A DNA stretch of 64,000 nt, taken from the NCBI RefSeq assembly GCF_011516825.1, contig NZ_WOTA01000015.1, forward strand, positions 1 through 64,000. Direction: 5' to 3'. The stretch comes from Acetobacter oeni (GTDB lineage Bacteria; Pseudomonadota; Alphaproteobacteria; Acetobacterales; Acetobacteraceae). The position numbers and the translations under genes were made by a program. The notes beneath the pieces were generated by a model. The model was given only the letters and a program-made list of their open reading frames with translations, did no database searches and was not told the origin of the DNA. Below, one piece after another: positions 1 to 9,506 of the stretch; within the stretch, counting starts at the first letter, position 1; each line of letters starts with the position of its first letter.

Positions 1-135
1 GGTCTCGGAGCGAAGCTCGTCCGCGACCTGCTTCAGCTGGTCGGTCGACAGATTCCGTAAATCAGACGGGTAGTCTACCCGGTCCAGTAACGGAAAACGT
101 CCCCGAGAGGGGCACGAGCCTGACGCTTCGCCCAT
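1..135 (-). CDS. dxs: 1-deoxy-D-xylulose-5-phosphate synthase, N-terminal fragment
   Basis: Only the first 45 codons are present; the gene runs off the left edge. DXS condenses pyruvate and glyceraldehyde-3-phosphate with thiamine diphosphate, the first step of the MEP isoprenoid pathway. The frame from the ATG at 135 reads a short leader, then LLDRVDYPSDLRNLSTDQLK and QVADELRSE, which is the typical DXS amino-terminal pattern (LL..I..P.DLR.L...QL..LA.ELR). It starts 5 bp after the stop of ispA on the same strand, the usual xseB-ispA-dxs arrangement, so the identity rests on both sequence and context. The thiamine-binding domain lies outside the window. Confidence 0.85.
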   Translation of the reverse strand, partial: MGEASGSCPSRGRFPLLDRVDYPSDLRNLSTDQLKQVADELRSET

Positions 136-140
136 GAATT

Positions 141-1082
141 CTAGCTCCTGCGCTCGACGACATAACGCGCAAGATCACGCAGCCGTTCAGCCTTATCCCC
201 AAAAATCCGCAACGAATCAGCCGCACGGCGCACCAGTGCTTCGGCTTCACGTTGCGCTCCCTCGATACCAAGCAGAGCGACAAAGGTCGATTTCGCCGCA
301 GCCAGATCTTTGCCGGCTGTCTTACCCAGTTCCTCAGCACTTGCGGTTGCATCCAGTACATCATCAGCAATCTGGAAAGCCGCCCCGATATCCCGCCCGT
401 AGCTTACAATCAGTTCACGCTGCTCAGCGTTTGCTTTCCCCAGAATAGCGCCTGCTTCAGCGGAATAACGGATAAGACAACCAGTCTTAAGCGCATGCAG
501 ATGACGCACTTCATCCAACGAAAGAGCGCGCCCCTCACCTTCCATATCGATCATCTGACCACCCACCATGCCCGCTGCGCCGGACGCCTTAGCGAGAGTG
601 AGGACAAGATCCAGTCGCACGGCAGTTTCAGGGTGCGTTCCGACCTCAGCGAGAACTTCAAAAGCTTTCGTCTGTAACGCGTCGCCTACGAGAATGGCTG
701 TGGCCTCATCAAATTTACGATGGGTCGACGGCTGGCCGCGACGCAGATCGTCGTCGTCCATTGCTGGCAGATCATCATGCACGAGCGAATATGCATGTAG
801 CATTTCCACCGATGCAGCCGCCCGGTATGCACCATCGTCACCGGCCCTGTCGTCGAAAAGCGCAGCTACCTCTGCCACCAGATAACCGCGCAAACGTTTT
901 CCACCACCCAGCGCGGCGTAACGCATGGCCTCCACCAGTCTGGCATCCGGCCCGCTCACCTGAGGAATCAACCGATCGAGCATAGCTTCGATCACGCCGG
1001 CACGCTTTTTCAGAGAATTTCGGAGCGCTTCGGAATCGTAATCAGACGACACGGAACGATGGCTTGCGCCGGAGTTAGTCAT
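141..1082 (-). CDS. ispA: polyprenyl (farnesyl) diphosphate synthase
   Basis: Short-chain trans-prenyl transferase that adds isopentenyl diphosphate to allylic diphosphates to make farnesyl diphosphate in the cytosol. The first aspartate-rich motif (DDLPAMDDDDLRRG, about residue 103) and the second (FQIADDVLD, about residue 237) are intact, and GGGKRLRG near residue 60 matches the substrate-binding GKRxR region. Length of 313 residues fits the family. I chose the ATG at 1082; an in-frame TTG at 1094 overlaps the xseB stop and would add four residues. The order xseB-ispA-dxs with minimal spacing indicates one operon supplying isoprenoid precursors. Confidence 0.93.
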   Translation of the reverse strand: MTNSGASHRSVSSDYDSEALRNSLKKRAGVIEAMLDRLIPQVSGPDARLVEAMRYAALGGGKRLRGYLVAEVAALFDDRAGDDGAYRAAASVEMLHAYSLVHDDLPAMDDDDLRRGQPSTHRKFDEATAILVGDALQTKAFEVLAEVGTHPETAVRLDLVLTLAKASGAAGMVGGQMIDMEGEGRALSLDEVRHLHALKTGCLIRYSAEAGAILGKANAEQRELIVSYGRDIGAAFQIADDVLDATASAEELGKTAGKDLAAAKSTFVALLGIEGAQREAEALVRRAADSLRIFGDKAERLRDLARYVVERRS

Positions 1083-1090
1083 GACTAAAT

Positions 1091-1321
1091 TCAATCCAAA
1101 TTTTTTGCATCCAGCGAACCATCAGCCTTCTGAACGATCGCCTGGACACGAGCCTCTGCTTCACGCAGCTTATTCTCACAATGCGCACGCAGGGCCGCCC
1201 CGCGTTCATAGGACGTAATGGCTTCTTCAAGCCGGAACTGGCCGCCCTCAAGGCTCTTCACGATACGCTCAAGCTCGGTAAGAGCGTCCTCGAAAGACAG
1301 AGAAGCGATGTCATCCGTCAT
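1091..1321 (-). CDS. xseB: exodeoxyribonuclease VII small subunit
   Basis: Small helical subunit that binds the XseA nuclease of exonuclease VII, which degrades single-stranded DNA. The protein has the family signature: LSFEDALTELERIVKSLEGG near the start, then LEEAITSYERGAALRAHCE and a basic tail. With the ATG at 1321 it has 76 residues, the usual size; a GAGGA element lies 11 bases upstream of it. An in-frame ATG at 1339 would add six residues. It sits immediately upstream of ispA, a conserved arrangement in proteobacteria. Confidence 0.92.
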   Translation of the reverse strand: MTDDIASLSFEDALTELERIVKSLEGGQFRLEEAITSYERGAALRAHCENKLREAEARVQAIVQKADGSLDAKNLD

Positions 1322-1448
1322 ATTAAATGGCGTCCTCATCGTTCATAAGCGGAAGGCCTTAGCCTGCACGACCGTCATTTGCCAAGTCCGAACGCATACC
1401 AAACGCGAGATGCGACTTAAAAAATGACAGAATTTTTAACCTGGATCT

Positions 1449-1724
1449 TTATAGACAGAAATCGTCAGTAGTATCTTTGGATCTGCTGTCAGATTTCTTT
1501 CGGATAACGAATGACAGCACTCCGGCTTCTTCACCAAATGCCAGGAGGTCATGCCCTGTTTCCTGGCAGAATGACCGGAAATCAGATGCTGCAGCCCGAT
1601 CTGTTGCCAGCACCCGAAGATGTTCACCCCCAGTCAGACCACGCAACGCTCTGTTGGCTTTAAGCACGGGAAGAGGGCAACTGAGCCCCCTCACATCCAG
1701 AACAGTCTCACTCACCTGTTTCAA
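1449..1724 (-). CDS. TusA/SirA-family sulfur carrier protein
   Basis: A 91-residue protein of the TusA family, small cytosolic carriers that hold persulfide sulfur on a conserved cysteine for tRNA thiolation or other sulfur transfer. The family motif RGLSCPLPVLKA is near the N-terminus with the CPxP cysteine at residue 16, followed by a GGEHLRVLATDRAA strand-helix unit and a predicted second helix. The C-terminal tail after about residue 76 is polar and not typical. It lies upstream of xseB on the same strand, separated by about 130 bases. Which TusA-family branch (TusA, YedF, YeeD-like) cannot be told from the sequence alone. Confidence 0.85.
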   Translation of the reverse strand: MKQVSETVLDVRGLSCPLPVLKANRALRGLTGGEHLRVLATDRAAASDFRSFCQETGHDLLAFGEEAGVLSFVIRKKSDSRSKDTTDDFCL

Positions 1725-1853
1725 TCCACCTTAAAAAGCTAAGCTCATTATAGACATATTCTTCCACATAGGTGATTCGTTCAGTCACACAAACCTTCAA
1801 TCCCGGTCCGGGCCACGTCCGGAAGCCGACACGCAGGGGCTAGAGCGAGCACG

Positions 1854-2780
1854 ATGAATAAATTGCGTCTGGGAATCGATGTCGGTGGTACCAAGGTCGA
1901 ACTGGCCGCCATTGACCCTTCAGGAAAAATTTTGTTCAGGCGCAGGGTTCCTAACCCAGGCGAGTACAATGGCCTGCTGGCCACCATCCGTGATCTCGCC
2001 GATCTCGCCGTTGCGGAAGTCGGAATCGAAGAAAACGGGCGTAAAATTCCTCTCGGCGTTGGCATTCCGGGTTCGACAAACAAAAAAGATGGTCTGGTTA
2101 AAAATGCGAATGCCACATGGCTGAATGGCAAACCCTTCGAACATGACCTGCCGGAGGTTACCGGCAGACCTGTCCGTGTTGAAAACGACGCCAACTGTTT
2201 TGCGCTCTCCGAAGCAATAGATGGCGCTGCTGCGGGAAAGAGCATCGTCTTCGGTGTCATTATTGGCTCCGGCATGGGCGGCGGACTGGTCATTAACGGG
2301 CACCTCGTAACCGGACTGCACCATGTGGCGGGCGAATGGGGACATACTCCCCTGCCGTGGCCACGTATCGACGAGTTTCCTATGCCAAAATGCTTCTGCG
2401 GCAATGAAGGCTGCCTGGAGCGTTTCCTCTGCGGGCCGGCTCTGGCGGCGGACTGGAAAGGTGCCGGAAATCGCAGCGCTGAAGGAATTGAAAATGCGGC
2501 AGCCGATGGAGACAAGGCTGCCCAGGCCGCTCTCGACCGCTATGTTGACCGGCTGGCCCGTGCATGCTCGCTAATTATCAATCTGCTTGATCCGGATGCC
2601 ATTGTACTCGGGGGAGGCGTTTCCAATCTTCGCAAAACATTGGCACGTATCCCTTCCCTCCTGCCGAGGCACGTGATCACTCCCGAATGTGAAACACTGA
2701 TTCTCCCCAATCTGCATGGTGACAGTTCCGGCGTGCGTGGTGCCGCATGGTTGTGGGATGCAGCGGAGAGCATCAGCTAA
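1854..2780 (+). CDS. ROK-family sugar kinase (fructokinase-like)
   Basis: ROK-family kinase that phosphorylates a hexose with ATP. It carries the N-terminal phosphate loop (DVGGTK, residues 9-14), the catalytic aspartate in VENDANCF (D112), and the structural zinc site formed by His164 region (GEWGHTPL) and CFCGNEGCLE (C180, C182, C187). The IVLGGGVSN motif closes the ATP site. Length (308 residues) and the extended segment between the His and Cys ligands resemble bacterial fructokinase/Mak proteins, but glucose or N-acetyl sugars cannot be excluded. It stands alone on the plus strand, divergent from the TusA-like gene. Confidence 0.9.
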   Translation: MNKLRLGIDVGGTKVELAAIDPSGKILFRRRVPNPGEYNGLLATIRDLADLAVAEVGIEENGRKIPLGVGIPGSTNKKDGLVKNANATWLNGKPFEHDLPEVTGRPVRVENDANCFALSEAIDGAAAGKSIVFGVIIGSGMGGGLVINGHLVTGLHHVAGEWGHTPLPWPRIDEFPMPKCFCGNEGCLERFLCGPALAADWKGAGNRSAEGIENAAADGDKAAQAALDRYVDRLARACSLIINLLDPDAIVLGGGVSNLRKTLARIPSLLPRHVITPECETLILPNLHGDSSGVRGAAWLWDAAESIS

Positions 2781-3276
2781 ACAAAGAAACATCTGCATTT
2801 CTGTGCCGGACTTGACCCCGATTTTTTGACTTTTCCGGCAAGCAGACTTTAAACGCGGTCCCGTTTATTGCGGTCATGCCCGGCAACTTCCCCGCGATTT
2901 TGCCTGAGGTGGTGATCGTTCCAGGGATATGGGACAAATAAATTCGCGAGACTTGAGGCGCCGGGCACTTTCAGACGGTCGGCATAATTGTATATTACGC
3001 AGTCATGAAGATTGGGAGGCATTGTCTCGTCTGATCATTGAGTGACATAATGAAAACGGCTGGTAGCCGCGTCTCCTGCATGATCGTGATAATTCGCTAC
3101 ACCGCAGTTTTTATCCTGTGGGAACGTCGAATGCTGCTGAAAACGCACTAAGGTAATACGTAAAGCCTGAGATTTATCATACATATGATCCGGCTTACAG
3201 CCATGCTGTAATACTCCCGGATACATACCCACTGGATGAACTGCCCCTTAATCAAACAATACTGAAGTTTCTGCCA
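2781..3276. other. gene-free stretch, no recognised content
   Basis: About 500 bases between the sugar kinase and the end of the SUF operon. All frames are broken; a 65-codon minus-strand reading frame at 3035-3232 has no ribosome site or recognisable motif. The local sequence looks more like decayed coding DNA than a regulatory region, but I could not assign it to any transposase or other family, and no strong hairpin stands out. Confidence 0.5.
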
Positions 3277-3687
3277 TCAGACATGGAAACTCATTCCACA
3301 TCCACAGCGGCCTTTTTCATTTGGATTGCTGAATACAAAACCCGATTCAAGTTCGCTACTCTGATAATCCATCTCAGAACCGATGAGAAACAGGACTGCC
3401 TTTCTGTCGATCAGCACCGTCACGCCCTTATCAGTGACACGCTCATCTCCCGGCTCTCCGGCTTCAGCGACAAAATTCATGTCATAAGCCTTTCCCGAAC
3501 AACCTTTTGTCGTCACGGAAATCCGCAATAACTGACCTACATGCGCATTTGCATACAGCCCCTGTAATCTGGCCGCGGCTGCTTCCGATAATGTTATTAC
3601 AGGCGGCAGTGCACGTGACGCACGGACATTTACCTGTATTGCGGCCGACGTTTTATTTTCAGAATCGGGCGTCACCTGCGTGTTCAT
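3277..3687 (-). CDS. sufA: A-type iron-sulfur carrier (SufA/IscA/HesB family)
   Basis: Last gene of the SUF operon. A-type carriers receive Fe-S clusters from the SufBCD scaffold and pass them to apoproteins. The three conserved cluster-binding cysteines are present: C63 in TTKGCSGKAY and C128/C130 in the C-terminal GRCGCGMSF. The N-terminal 28 residues are a non-conserved polar extension, giving 136 residues instead of the usual 107-120. It follows sufT by 17 bases, so it is very likely co-transcribed. Whether it should be called SufA, IscA or ErpA is decided here by operon context rather than by residues. Confidence 0.9.
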   Translation of the reverse strand: MNTQVTPDSENKTSAAIQVNVRASRALPPVITLSEAAAARLQGLYANAHVGQLLRISVTTKGCSGKAYDMNFVAEAGEPGDERVTDKGVTVLIDRKAVLFLIGSEMDYQSSELESGFVFSNPNEKGRCGCGMSFHV

Positions 3688-3704
3688 TGTCGTCTTCTCC
3701 TGCG

Positions 3705-4166
3705 TCAGAACATGTTGAGTGCGAGGCGCGCTTCATCGCTCATCCGCGACATATCCCACGGTGGATCCCAAACAACATTAACCTCGGCCGAGGTAACATC
3801 ATTTACTTTTTCAATCGCTTCACGAACCTGAATCGGCAGTTCCTGGGCACTTGGACAGTTGGGAGCTGTCAGTGTCATTTCAACCTTCACCCGCCCGTCA
3901 TCATGAAGATCGATCGCATAAATCAGTCCAAGCTCGTAAATATTCACCGGAATTTCAGGATCGTGGACCGTAGCAATTGCCTCGATCACAGCCTCTTCAG
4001 ATGGGACACCCGAATGTGGCATCACTTCTCCATCGGGAGTCCAGTGCGCAACTGATGATTTATGCGGATCAGAAGCCGCGTCAGTCTGCCCCTGAGGTGC
4101 TGCCGTCGACGTCTCTGCCGGCACAGAATCCGGTTTATTTTCATTGATCGTCACAGGATCAGTCAT
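3705..4166 (-). CDS. sufT: SUF system assembly protein SufT (DUF59/MIP18 family)
   Basis: DUF59-family protein associated with Fe-S maturation. After a disordered, Pro/Thr-rich stretch of about 50 residues, the domain shows EAIATVHDPEIPVNIYELGL, then LTAPNCPSAQELP with the conserved cysteine, and VNVVWDPPWD near the C-terminus, all typical of SufT. The start is the ATG at 4166, which overlaps the end of sufU by eight bases; longer in-frame starts would lie deep inside sufU. Position between sufU and sufA supports a role in the same pathway, probably late cluster delivery. Confidence 0.9.
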   Translation of the reverse strand: MTDPVTINENKPDSVPAETSTAAPQGQTDAASDPHKSSVAHWTPDGEVMPHSGVPSEEAVIEAIATVHDPEIPVNIYELGLIYAIDLHDDGRVKVEMTLTAPNCPSAQELPIQVREAIEKVNDVTSAEVNVVWDPPWDMSRMSDEARLALNMF

Positions 4167-4593
4167 GATCAAGCGCCTCCTCAAGCGCGGTCCAGGGTAA
4201 TGTTGCACAACGGAGACGTGAACGGTGTGTTCTCAGCGGCAGGAACGCTCGCAAAGCATCTGGCATAGCAGCATCAGCGGTTTCGACCATTGATGACCCG
4301 TTCTCCAGCATATCGGTAAACTGCCGGGCCAGATCAAGGGCATCGGCAACTGTTCGCCCGGTTACCGCTTCTGCCATCAGGTCTGTCGAGGCAATACAGA
4401 TCGCACAGCCTCGTGTCTCATGAAGGAGGTTTTCAATTTCCTCCTTCTCCGTGCGCACAGAGAGGCGAACTCTGTCACCGCAAAGCGGGTTCGTCCCCTG
4501 CCCAAGCCTCGTCGCCCTCTCAACAACACCCGCATGCAGCGGCGCGCGAGAACGATTAACAATTATCGTATTATAGAGAGAGTTTTCGTCCAT
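4159..4593 (-). CDS. sufU: SufU-type sulfur acceptor / scaffold protein
   Basis: IscU-fold protein that, in SUF systems with SufU, accepts sulfur from SufS. Three metal/sulfur ligands are visible: C38 and D40 in NPLCGD, C63 in RGCAICIAS, and C129 in RLRCATLPW. The insertion between the second and third cysteine (residues about 80-120) is the mark of SufU as opposed to IscU. Length is 144 residues. It starts 9 bases after sufS, so enzyme and partner are made together. No sufE gene is seen in the operon, consistent with SufU taking that place. Confidence 0.9.
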   Translation of the reverse strand: MDENSLYNTIIVNRSRAPLHAGVVERATRLGQGTNPLCGDRVRLSVRTEKEEIENLLHETRGCAICIASTDLMAEAVTGRTVADALDLARQFTDMLENGSSMVETADAAMPDALRAFLPLRTHRSRLRCATLPWTALEEALDHD

Positions 4594-4602
4594 CTCCCTG
4601 CC

Positions 4603-5847
4603 CTACACAAAAAACTGGCGAATACGCCGAAGGGTTGAAGCGAGAACGTCAATTTCGTGTTCTGTCGTATAAACTGCGAAACTTGCGCGGGCCGTCGCCG
4701 TAAGACCAAGCCTTCTCATAAGTGGTTCCGCGCAATGATGACCAGCCCGTACCGCGATGCCGTTACGGTCCAGAAGAGTGGCGATATCATGCGGATGGAC
4801 ATCATCCATTGTAAACGAAATCACTCCGCCTCGATGGCGAGGTTGACCGACGACAGAAAGTCCAGGCACTTCCGAAAGAACATTCAATGCATGTTTCGTG
4901 AGCGCCGCCTCATGAGCCGCAATGGCATCAAAGCCAATTGCCTCCACCCAGTCTATGGCTATTCCAAGTCCGACAGCTTCAACAATAGCCGGCGTGCCTG
5001 CCTCGAACTTTGCCGGTATTGGCGCCCAGGTCGATTTTTCAAATGTCACCGACGAGATCATATCGCCGCCACCCATGAACGGTGGCATGGCATCAAGCAG
5101 CTCCCTGCGTGCCCACAGAATGCCGATTCCGGTGGGGCCATAAAGTTTATGGCCTGTGAAAGTATAAAAATCCGCGTCAAGCTCGCGAACATTTACGCGG
5201 CGGTGAACAACGGCCTGACTTCCGTCGAGCAGAATTTTCGCACCAACGGCATGTGCCATTTCAATCAGGCGATGTGCAGGGGTGATTGTCCCCAGAACAT
5301 TCGACATATGGGTAATTGCAACGAGGGCGACCTTCCCGTCTGCGAGCAATTCACCGTACGCATCAAGATCAAGATCGCCGCTGTCCGTAATGGGTGCAAC
5401 GCGCAACTCAATGCCAGCCCGGTCACGCAGCATCTGCCAGGGCACGAGATTGGCATGATGTTCCATTTCCGAAATCAGAACGGCCTGACCCGGGTTAATC
5501 AGCGAACCGTAAGAGTAGGCAACGAGATTGATAGCTTCGGTGCTGTTATGCGTGAACACAATTTCTTCGCGAAATTCCGCACCAAGAAATTCTGCGATAC
5601 GCGTACGGGCGGCCTCGTAAGCCTCAGTGCTGCGTTCGCTCATCCAGTGCAGCCCACGATGAATATTCGCGTATTGTGAACGCATCATCCGGGCCATTCC
5701 GTCGATCACAACGTCCGGCTTCTGGGCCGATGCCGCGCTGTCGAGAAAAACCAGCGGTTTTCCGTGCACTTTTTGCGACAGGATCGGAAACTGAGCACGC
5801 AGACCCGACAGGTCGGCGCTGATGATCTCACTCCCGGAAACGCTCAT
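4603..5847 (-). CDS. sufS: SufS-type cysteine desulfurase
   Basis: PLP-dependent enzyme that removes sulfur from L-cysteine for cluster assembly, producing alanine and an enzyme persulfide. PLP lysine is K234 in FTGHKLYGPTG; the histidine pair EMEHHAN (about residue 130) stacks on the cofactor; the persulfide cysteine is C372 in RAGHHCAEPL, in the short group II loop. Length 414 residues matches SufS. Its ATG overlaps the stop of sufD by four bases (ATGA), so translation is coupled. Confidence 0.96.
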   Translation of the reverse strand: MSVSGSEIISADLSGLRAQFPILSQKVHGKPLVFLDSAASAQKPDVVIDGMARMMRSQYANIHRGLHWMSERSTEAYEAARTRIAEFLGAEFREEIVFTHNSTEAINLVAYSYGSLINPGQAVLISEMEHHANLVPWQMLRDRAGIELRVAPITDSGDLDLDAYGELLADGKVALVAITHMSNVLGTITPAHRLIEMAHAVGAKILLDGSQAVVHRRVNVRELDADFYTFTGHKLYGPTGIGILWARRELLDAMPPFMGGGDMISSVTFEKSTWAPIPAKFEAGTPAIVEAVGLGIAIDWVEAIGFDAIAAHEAALTKHALNVLSEVPGLSVVGQPRHRGGVISFTMDDVHPHDIATLLDRNGIAVRAGHHCAEPLMRRLGLTATARASFAVYTTEHEIDVLASTLRRIRQFFV

Positions 5848-7154
5848 GACGCATTCTCCCAGGCTGCAATCCGGCTCACCAGAGCCTCTGTCAATGCAGT
5901 GCCGAGTGCTGCATGGGCAACTTCATCCTGAACAAGATCAGCAGCTTCCGTCAGGAATGCCTCGACCAGCATTTGCCGCGCGCCCGCATCCGGAATGCCG
6001 CGGCTGCGGAGATAAAATAACTGTTCTTCGTCCAGAGCACCGACTGTCGCGCCATGGCTGCACTTTACGTCGTCAGCGTAAATCTCCAGTTCCGGCTTTG
6101 CGTCAATTCCAGCAGTCGGCGACAATAACAGCGCCTGGTTCATCTGATAGCCATCTGTCTTCTGGGCGACGCGTTCCACAAGGACCTTTCCCTGAAACAC
6201 AGCCCGCGCACGATCAGTCAGAACATTCCTTACAGTCTGGCGAGAAATGCAGTCTGGTGCACCATGGGTGATAACACTGGTAATATCACCGACCTGCCCG
6301 CTTCCAAGCAGTTGTGCCCCATTCACATGCACGCCGGCATGTGAGCCGCGCAGCGTTGCATGAACTTCATGCCGAGCCAGCACAGCTCCTAAACCGAGCG
6401 TGAAGCTCTCATAAGTCGCATGGCTGGCAATATCAGCGTAAACCGTCGCCAGATGGATAGCGTCAGCCGCTTCGCGCTGAAGTTTAATATGTTCAAGGTG
6501 CGCCCCTTCGGCGACCGAACACGACAGAACCGGGTTATGAAAATACGCGCCCGGTCCTTCGCTGCCGGCCGCAATTTCGATAAGCGTCAGAGAGGCGCCC
6601 TCACCCAACGTAACACTGTGACGCGGATGAAAGGATATGGCTCCGGAGGAAGACATCGCCAGCGATATCAGCAAAATCCGGCCCGCTTTCACACGCGGTT
6701 CGACAACTAACTTTATACCATCAACAGCCAGCGCCGTATTTAGCGCCACCAGCGGATCCCGTTGCGGAGATGCCTGCATTCCGAAATCAGGAGATCCAGA
6801 AAAGGCAGAAAACGTAACGCCCTCTGGCAATGACGCCGCCGGAGAGGACAAGGCCGGAACCACGCGACCGTTTACCAGCACCAGACGTGGCAAAGGCTCC
6901 AGGCAACCGCTCTGCGGGATAAGCGACCGAAGAATAACCTGGACAGCACTTTCGTTAAAGCACGTGTCCGGTTCATTAAAGATGTAGGAATTCAGAGCCC
7001 GCAGACTGGTGTAATGCCAGGCCTCGACACGAGGACCGGGCAGTCCCGTCAGCGCGAGATCACCGGCAGCGGCTTTTCGTGTAGCATCCTGAAAACTGCT
7101 GAGCCTGGCCTCAAATGGAGCGAGACCACGATCTGATGGTGTAATGGCGTTCAT
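5844..7154 (-). CDS. sufD: Fe-S cluster scaffold subunit SufD
   Basis: SufD forms the SufBC2D scaffold together with SufB and the ATPase SufC. The protein (436 residues) has the right-handed beta-helix core and the C-terminal motif region DDVKCSHGATVGALDEEQLFYLRSRGI, in which the C-S-H-G-A-T element is strongly conserved in SufB/SufD. The N-terminal segment with LPGPRVEAWHYTSLR is also typical (xxKxExWRYT). Start and stop both overlap neighbours by four bases (sufC upstream, sufS downstream). Confidence 0.93.
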   Translation of the reverse strand: MNAITPSDRGLAPFEARLSSFQDATRKAAAGDLALTGLPGPRVEAWHYTSLRALNSYIFNEPDTCFNESAVQVILRSLIPQSGCLEPLPRLVLVNGRVVPALSSPAASLPEGVTFSAFSGSPDFGMQASPQRDPLVALNTALAVDGIKLVVEPRVKAGRILLISLAMSSSGAISFHPRHSVTLGEGASLTLIEIAAGSEGPGAYFHNPVLSCSVAEGAHLEHIKLQREAADAIHLATVYADIASHATYESFTLGLGAVLARHEVHATLRGSHAGVHVNGAQLLGSGQVGDITSVITHGAPDCISRQTVRNVLTDRARAVFQGKVLVERVAQKTDGYQMNQALLLSPTAGIDAKPELEIYADDVKCSHGATVGALDEEQLFYLRSRGIPDAGARQMLVEAFLTEAADLVQDEVAHAALGTALTEALVSRIAAWENAS

Positions 7155-7921
7155 GCCGCCTCCGCGAGGAAAGAGGCATAACCTTCCGCATCAATCTGCT
7201 TCGCCAGTTCCGGGCCGCCGCTCCGGACGATCCGGCCTCGTGCCATGACATGAATGCGGTCCGGTCCGAGATAATCCAGAAGCCGCTGATGGTGAGTAAT
7301 GACAAGCGCGGAAAATTTCGGAGAACGAAGATTTTTTACACCTTCAGCCACGATACGAAGTGCGTCGACATCAAGGCCACTATCCGTCTCATCAAGGATA
7401 GCCAGGGTCGGCTGCAGCATGGTCATCTGCAGCACTTCATTGCGTTTTTTTTCACCACCCGAAAAGCCAACATTCACGCTACGTTTCAGCATATCATCGG
7501 ACATAGACAGATTTTTCGTCGCTGCACGCACGGCCTTCAAAAAGCCAACAGCATCAAGTTCTGCTTCGCCGCGTGCCCGACGCACCGCGTTGACTGCCGT
7601 CCGCAGGAAATTTGCATTATTGACGCCAGGCAGTTCGACCGGAGACTGAAACGCCAGAAACAGACCGGCGGCAGCACGCTCTTCCGGTTCCATATCCAGA
7701 AGATCTCTGCCCATGAATGTGACCGATCCTGACGTCACATCATATTCTTCACGTCCGGCCAGAACATAGGACAGCGTCGACTTACCGCATCCGTTCGGCC
7801 CCATGATGGCATGCACTTCGCCCGGGGGAATGACCAGGTCTACGCCGCGAAGAATTTCTTTAGGCTTACCGTCGGCATCAATACTGGCATGGAGACCGGA
7901 AATTTTCAGTAAATCTGTCAT
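7151..7921 (-). CDS. sufC: SUF system ABC-type ATPase SufC
   Basis: Soluble ABC ATPase that powers the SufBCD scaffold. Walker A is GPNGCGKST (about residues 41-49), the ABC signature is FSGGEKKRNE, and Walker B is LAILDETDSGLDVDAL with the SUF-typical E-T-D-S-G-L. The H-loop is VITHHQRLLDYL. At 256 residues it is a standard SufC. The ATG at 7921 lies 88 bases downstream of the sufB stop, the widest gap in the operon. Confidence 0.96.
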   Translation of the reverse strand: MTDLLKISGLHASIDADGKPKEILRGVDLVIPPGEVHAIMGPNGCGKSTLSYVLAGREEYDVTSGSVTFMGRDLLDMEPEERAAAGLFLAFQSPVELPGVNNANFLRTAVNAVRRARGEAELDAVGFLKAVRAATKNLSMSDDMLKRSVNVGFSGGEKKRNEVLQMTMLQPTLAILDETDSGLDVDALRIVAEGVKNLRSPKFSALVITHHQRLLDYLGPDRIHVMARGRIVRSGGPELAKQIDAEGYASFLAEAA

Positions 7922-8009
7922 GTTTTTACTCCCGGCTCCCTGCCCGCATCACGGCAACGGCCATTCCTGTTCGTAAATCCCTGTTACGCACGCGCAAACG
8001 CCAGATCAG

Positions 8010-9500
8010 TTAACCAACGCTGCCTTCAAGGCTGATCTGAAGAAGCTTTTGCGCCTCAACAGCAAACTCCATGGGAAGTTCTTTCAGCACATCCTTGCAG
8101 AAACCGTTGACAATAAGTCCAACGGCGTCTTCTTGCGACAATCCGCGCTGACGACAGTAGAACATCTGGTCTTCAGAGATCTTCGACGTTGTCGCTTCGT
8201 GCTCGATACGTGCCGACATATTGCGATTCTCAATATAGGGGACCGTATGAGCGCCGCACTGGTCACCGATCAGCAGACTGTCGCACTGAGTGAAGTTTCT
8301 GGCGTTGGATGCCTTTGGCAGCATCCTTACAAGCCCGCGATATGTGCTGTCGGATTTGCCGGCGCTGATTGTCTTGGCAATAATCGTCGACCGCGTATTC
8401 CTGCCAATGTGAATCATCTTTGTGCCTGTATCGGCCTGCTGATGATTATTTGTCACGGCGACAGAATAAAATTCTCCGACTGATCCTTCACCCTGAAGAA
8501 TGCAGGACGGATATTTCCATGTGATTGCCGACCCCGTCTCAACCTGCGTCCATGAGATTTTGGATCGCGCCCCGCGACAGGCTCCCCGTTTCGTAACGAA
8601 GTTATAGATGCCGCCAAGGCCGTTCTCGTCGCCAGGATACCAGTTCTGCACAGTGCTGTATTTAATGGTGGCATCTTCCATGGCCACCAGTTCGACGACA
8701 GCCGCATGAAGCTGATTCTCGTCACGCATCGGCGCGGTACAGCCTTCAAGATATGAGACGGAAGCACCATCCTCGACAATGATCAGTGTTCGCTCAAACT
8801 GGCCGGTATTACGTGCATTGATGCGAAAATACGTCGACAGTTCCATCGGGCAACGCACACCCTTCGGGACAAATACGAATGATCCGTCGGTAAATACAGC
8901 AGAGTTCAGAGCCGCGTAAAAATTATCACCAGCCGGAACAACACTGCCAAGATATTTTCTGACCAGATCAGGATGATCCCTTACGGCCTCAGAAATCGGA
9001 CTGAAAATTACACCGGCTTCGGAAAGTGTCTTACGGAAGGTTGTCGCAACAGAGACACTGTCGAACACAGCATCAACCGCAACCGGCAGACGGGCCTCCT
9101 CGCCTTCAGGAACCTCAACACCGGCGAGCAGCGCCTGCTCGTGCAGCGGAATACCAAGCTTCTCATAAGTACGGAGAAGTTCAGGATCGACTTCATCAAG
9201 CGATTTCGGACCAGGCTTTTTTCTGGGCGCCGCGTAGTAATGCGCATCCTGGTAGTCGATTGGCGGATAGACAACTTTAGCCCAGGAAGGCTCCGTCATC
9301 GTCAGCCAGGCCTTGTAAGCCGCGAGACGCCATTCAAGAAGCCATTCAGGTTCCTCTTTACGGGCAGAAATCAGGCGAATAGTTTCTTCGTTCAACCCTT
9401 TCGGGGCGACATCCATCTCGATATCGGTCTCGAATCCCCATTTATAAGAGGACTGACCAAGCTTTTCGACCTGCTCGCGGGTTTCCGTAATGGCTGGCAT
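8010..9500 (-). CDS. sufB: Fe-S cluster scaffold subunit SufB
   Basis: Main scaffold on which the nascent cluster is built. The sequence (496 residues) contains the conserved stretches [26 protein letters not shown], the trio of residues around [12 protein letters not shown], and the cluster-site region [18 protein letters not shown], followed by [10 protein letters not shown]. All of these are hallmark SufB segments, distinguishing it from SufD. It starts 6 bases after the regulator gene, so the operon is likely autoregulated through that protein. Confidence 0.96.
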   Translation of the reverse strand: MPAITETREQVEKLGQSSYKWGFETDIEMDVAPKGLNEETIRLISARKEEPEWLLEWRLAAYKAWLTMTEPSWAKVVYPPIDYQDAHYYAAPRKKPGPKSLDEVDPELLRTYEKLGIPLHEQALLAGVEVPEGEEARLPVAVDAVFDSVSVATTFRKTLSEAGVIFSPISEAVRDHPDLVRKYLGSVVPAGDNFYAALNSAVFTDGSFVFVPKGVRCPMELSTYFRINARNTGQFERTLIIVEDGASVSYLEGCTAPMRDENQLHAAVVELVAMEDATIKYSTVQNWYPGDENGLGGIYNFVTKRGACRGARSKISWTQVETGSAITWKYPSCILQGEGSVGEFYSVAVTNNHQQADTGTKMIHIGRNTRSTIIAKTISAGKSDSTYRGLVRMLPKASNARNFTQCDSLLIGDQCGAHTVPYIENRNMSARIEHEATTSKISEDQMFYCRQRGLSQEDAVGLIVNGFCKDVLKELPMEFAVEAQKLLQISLEGSVG

Positions 9501-9506
9501 GATCCC

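Noticed and set aside
2850..3030. Possible insertion-sequence remnant
   Set aside because: Translated fragments looked vaguely coding, but no transposase motif or terminal inverted repeat could be found.
3035..3232. 65-codon minus-strand frame in the 2781-3276 gap
   Set aside because: No ribosome site, no motif, and no neighbour it would belong with.
4657..5679. 340-codon plus-strand open frame
   Set aside because: Antisense to sufS, which has all catalytic residues; no ribosome site or family features.
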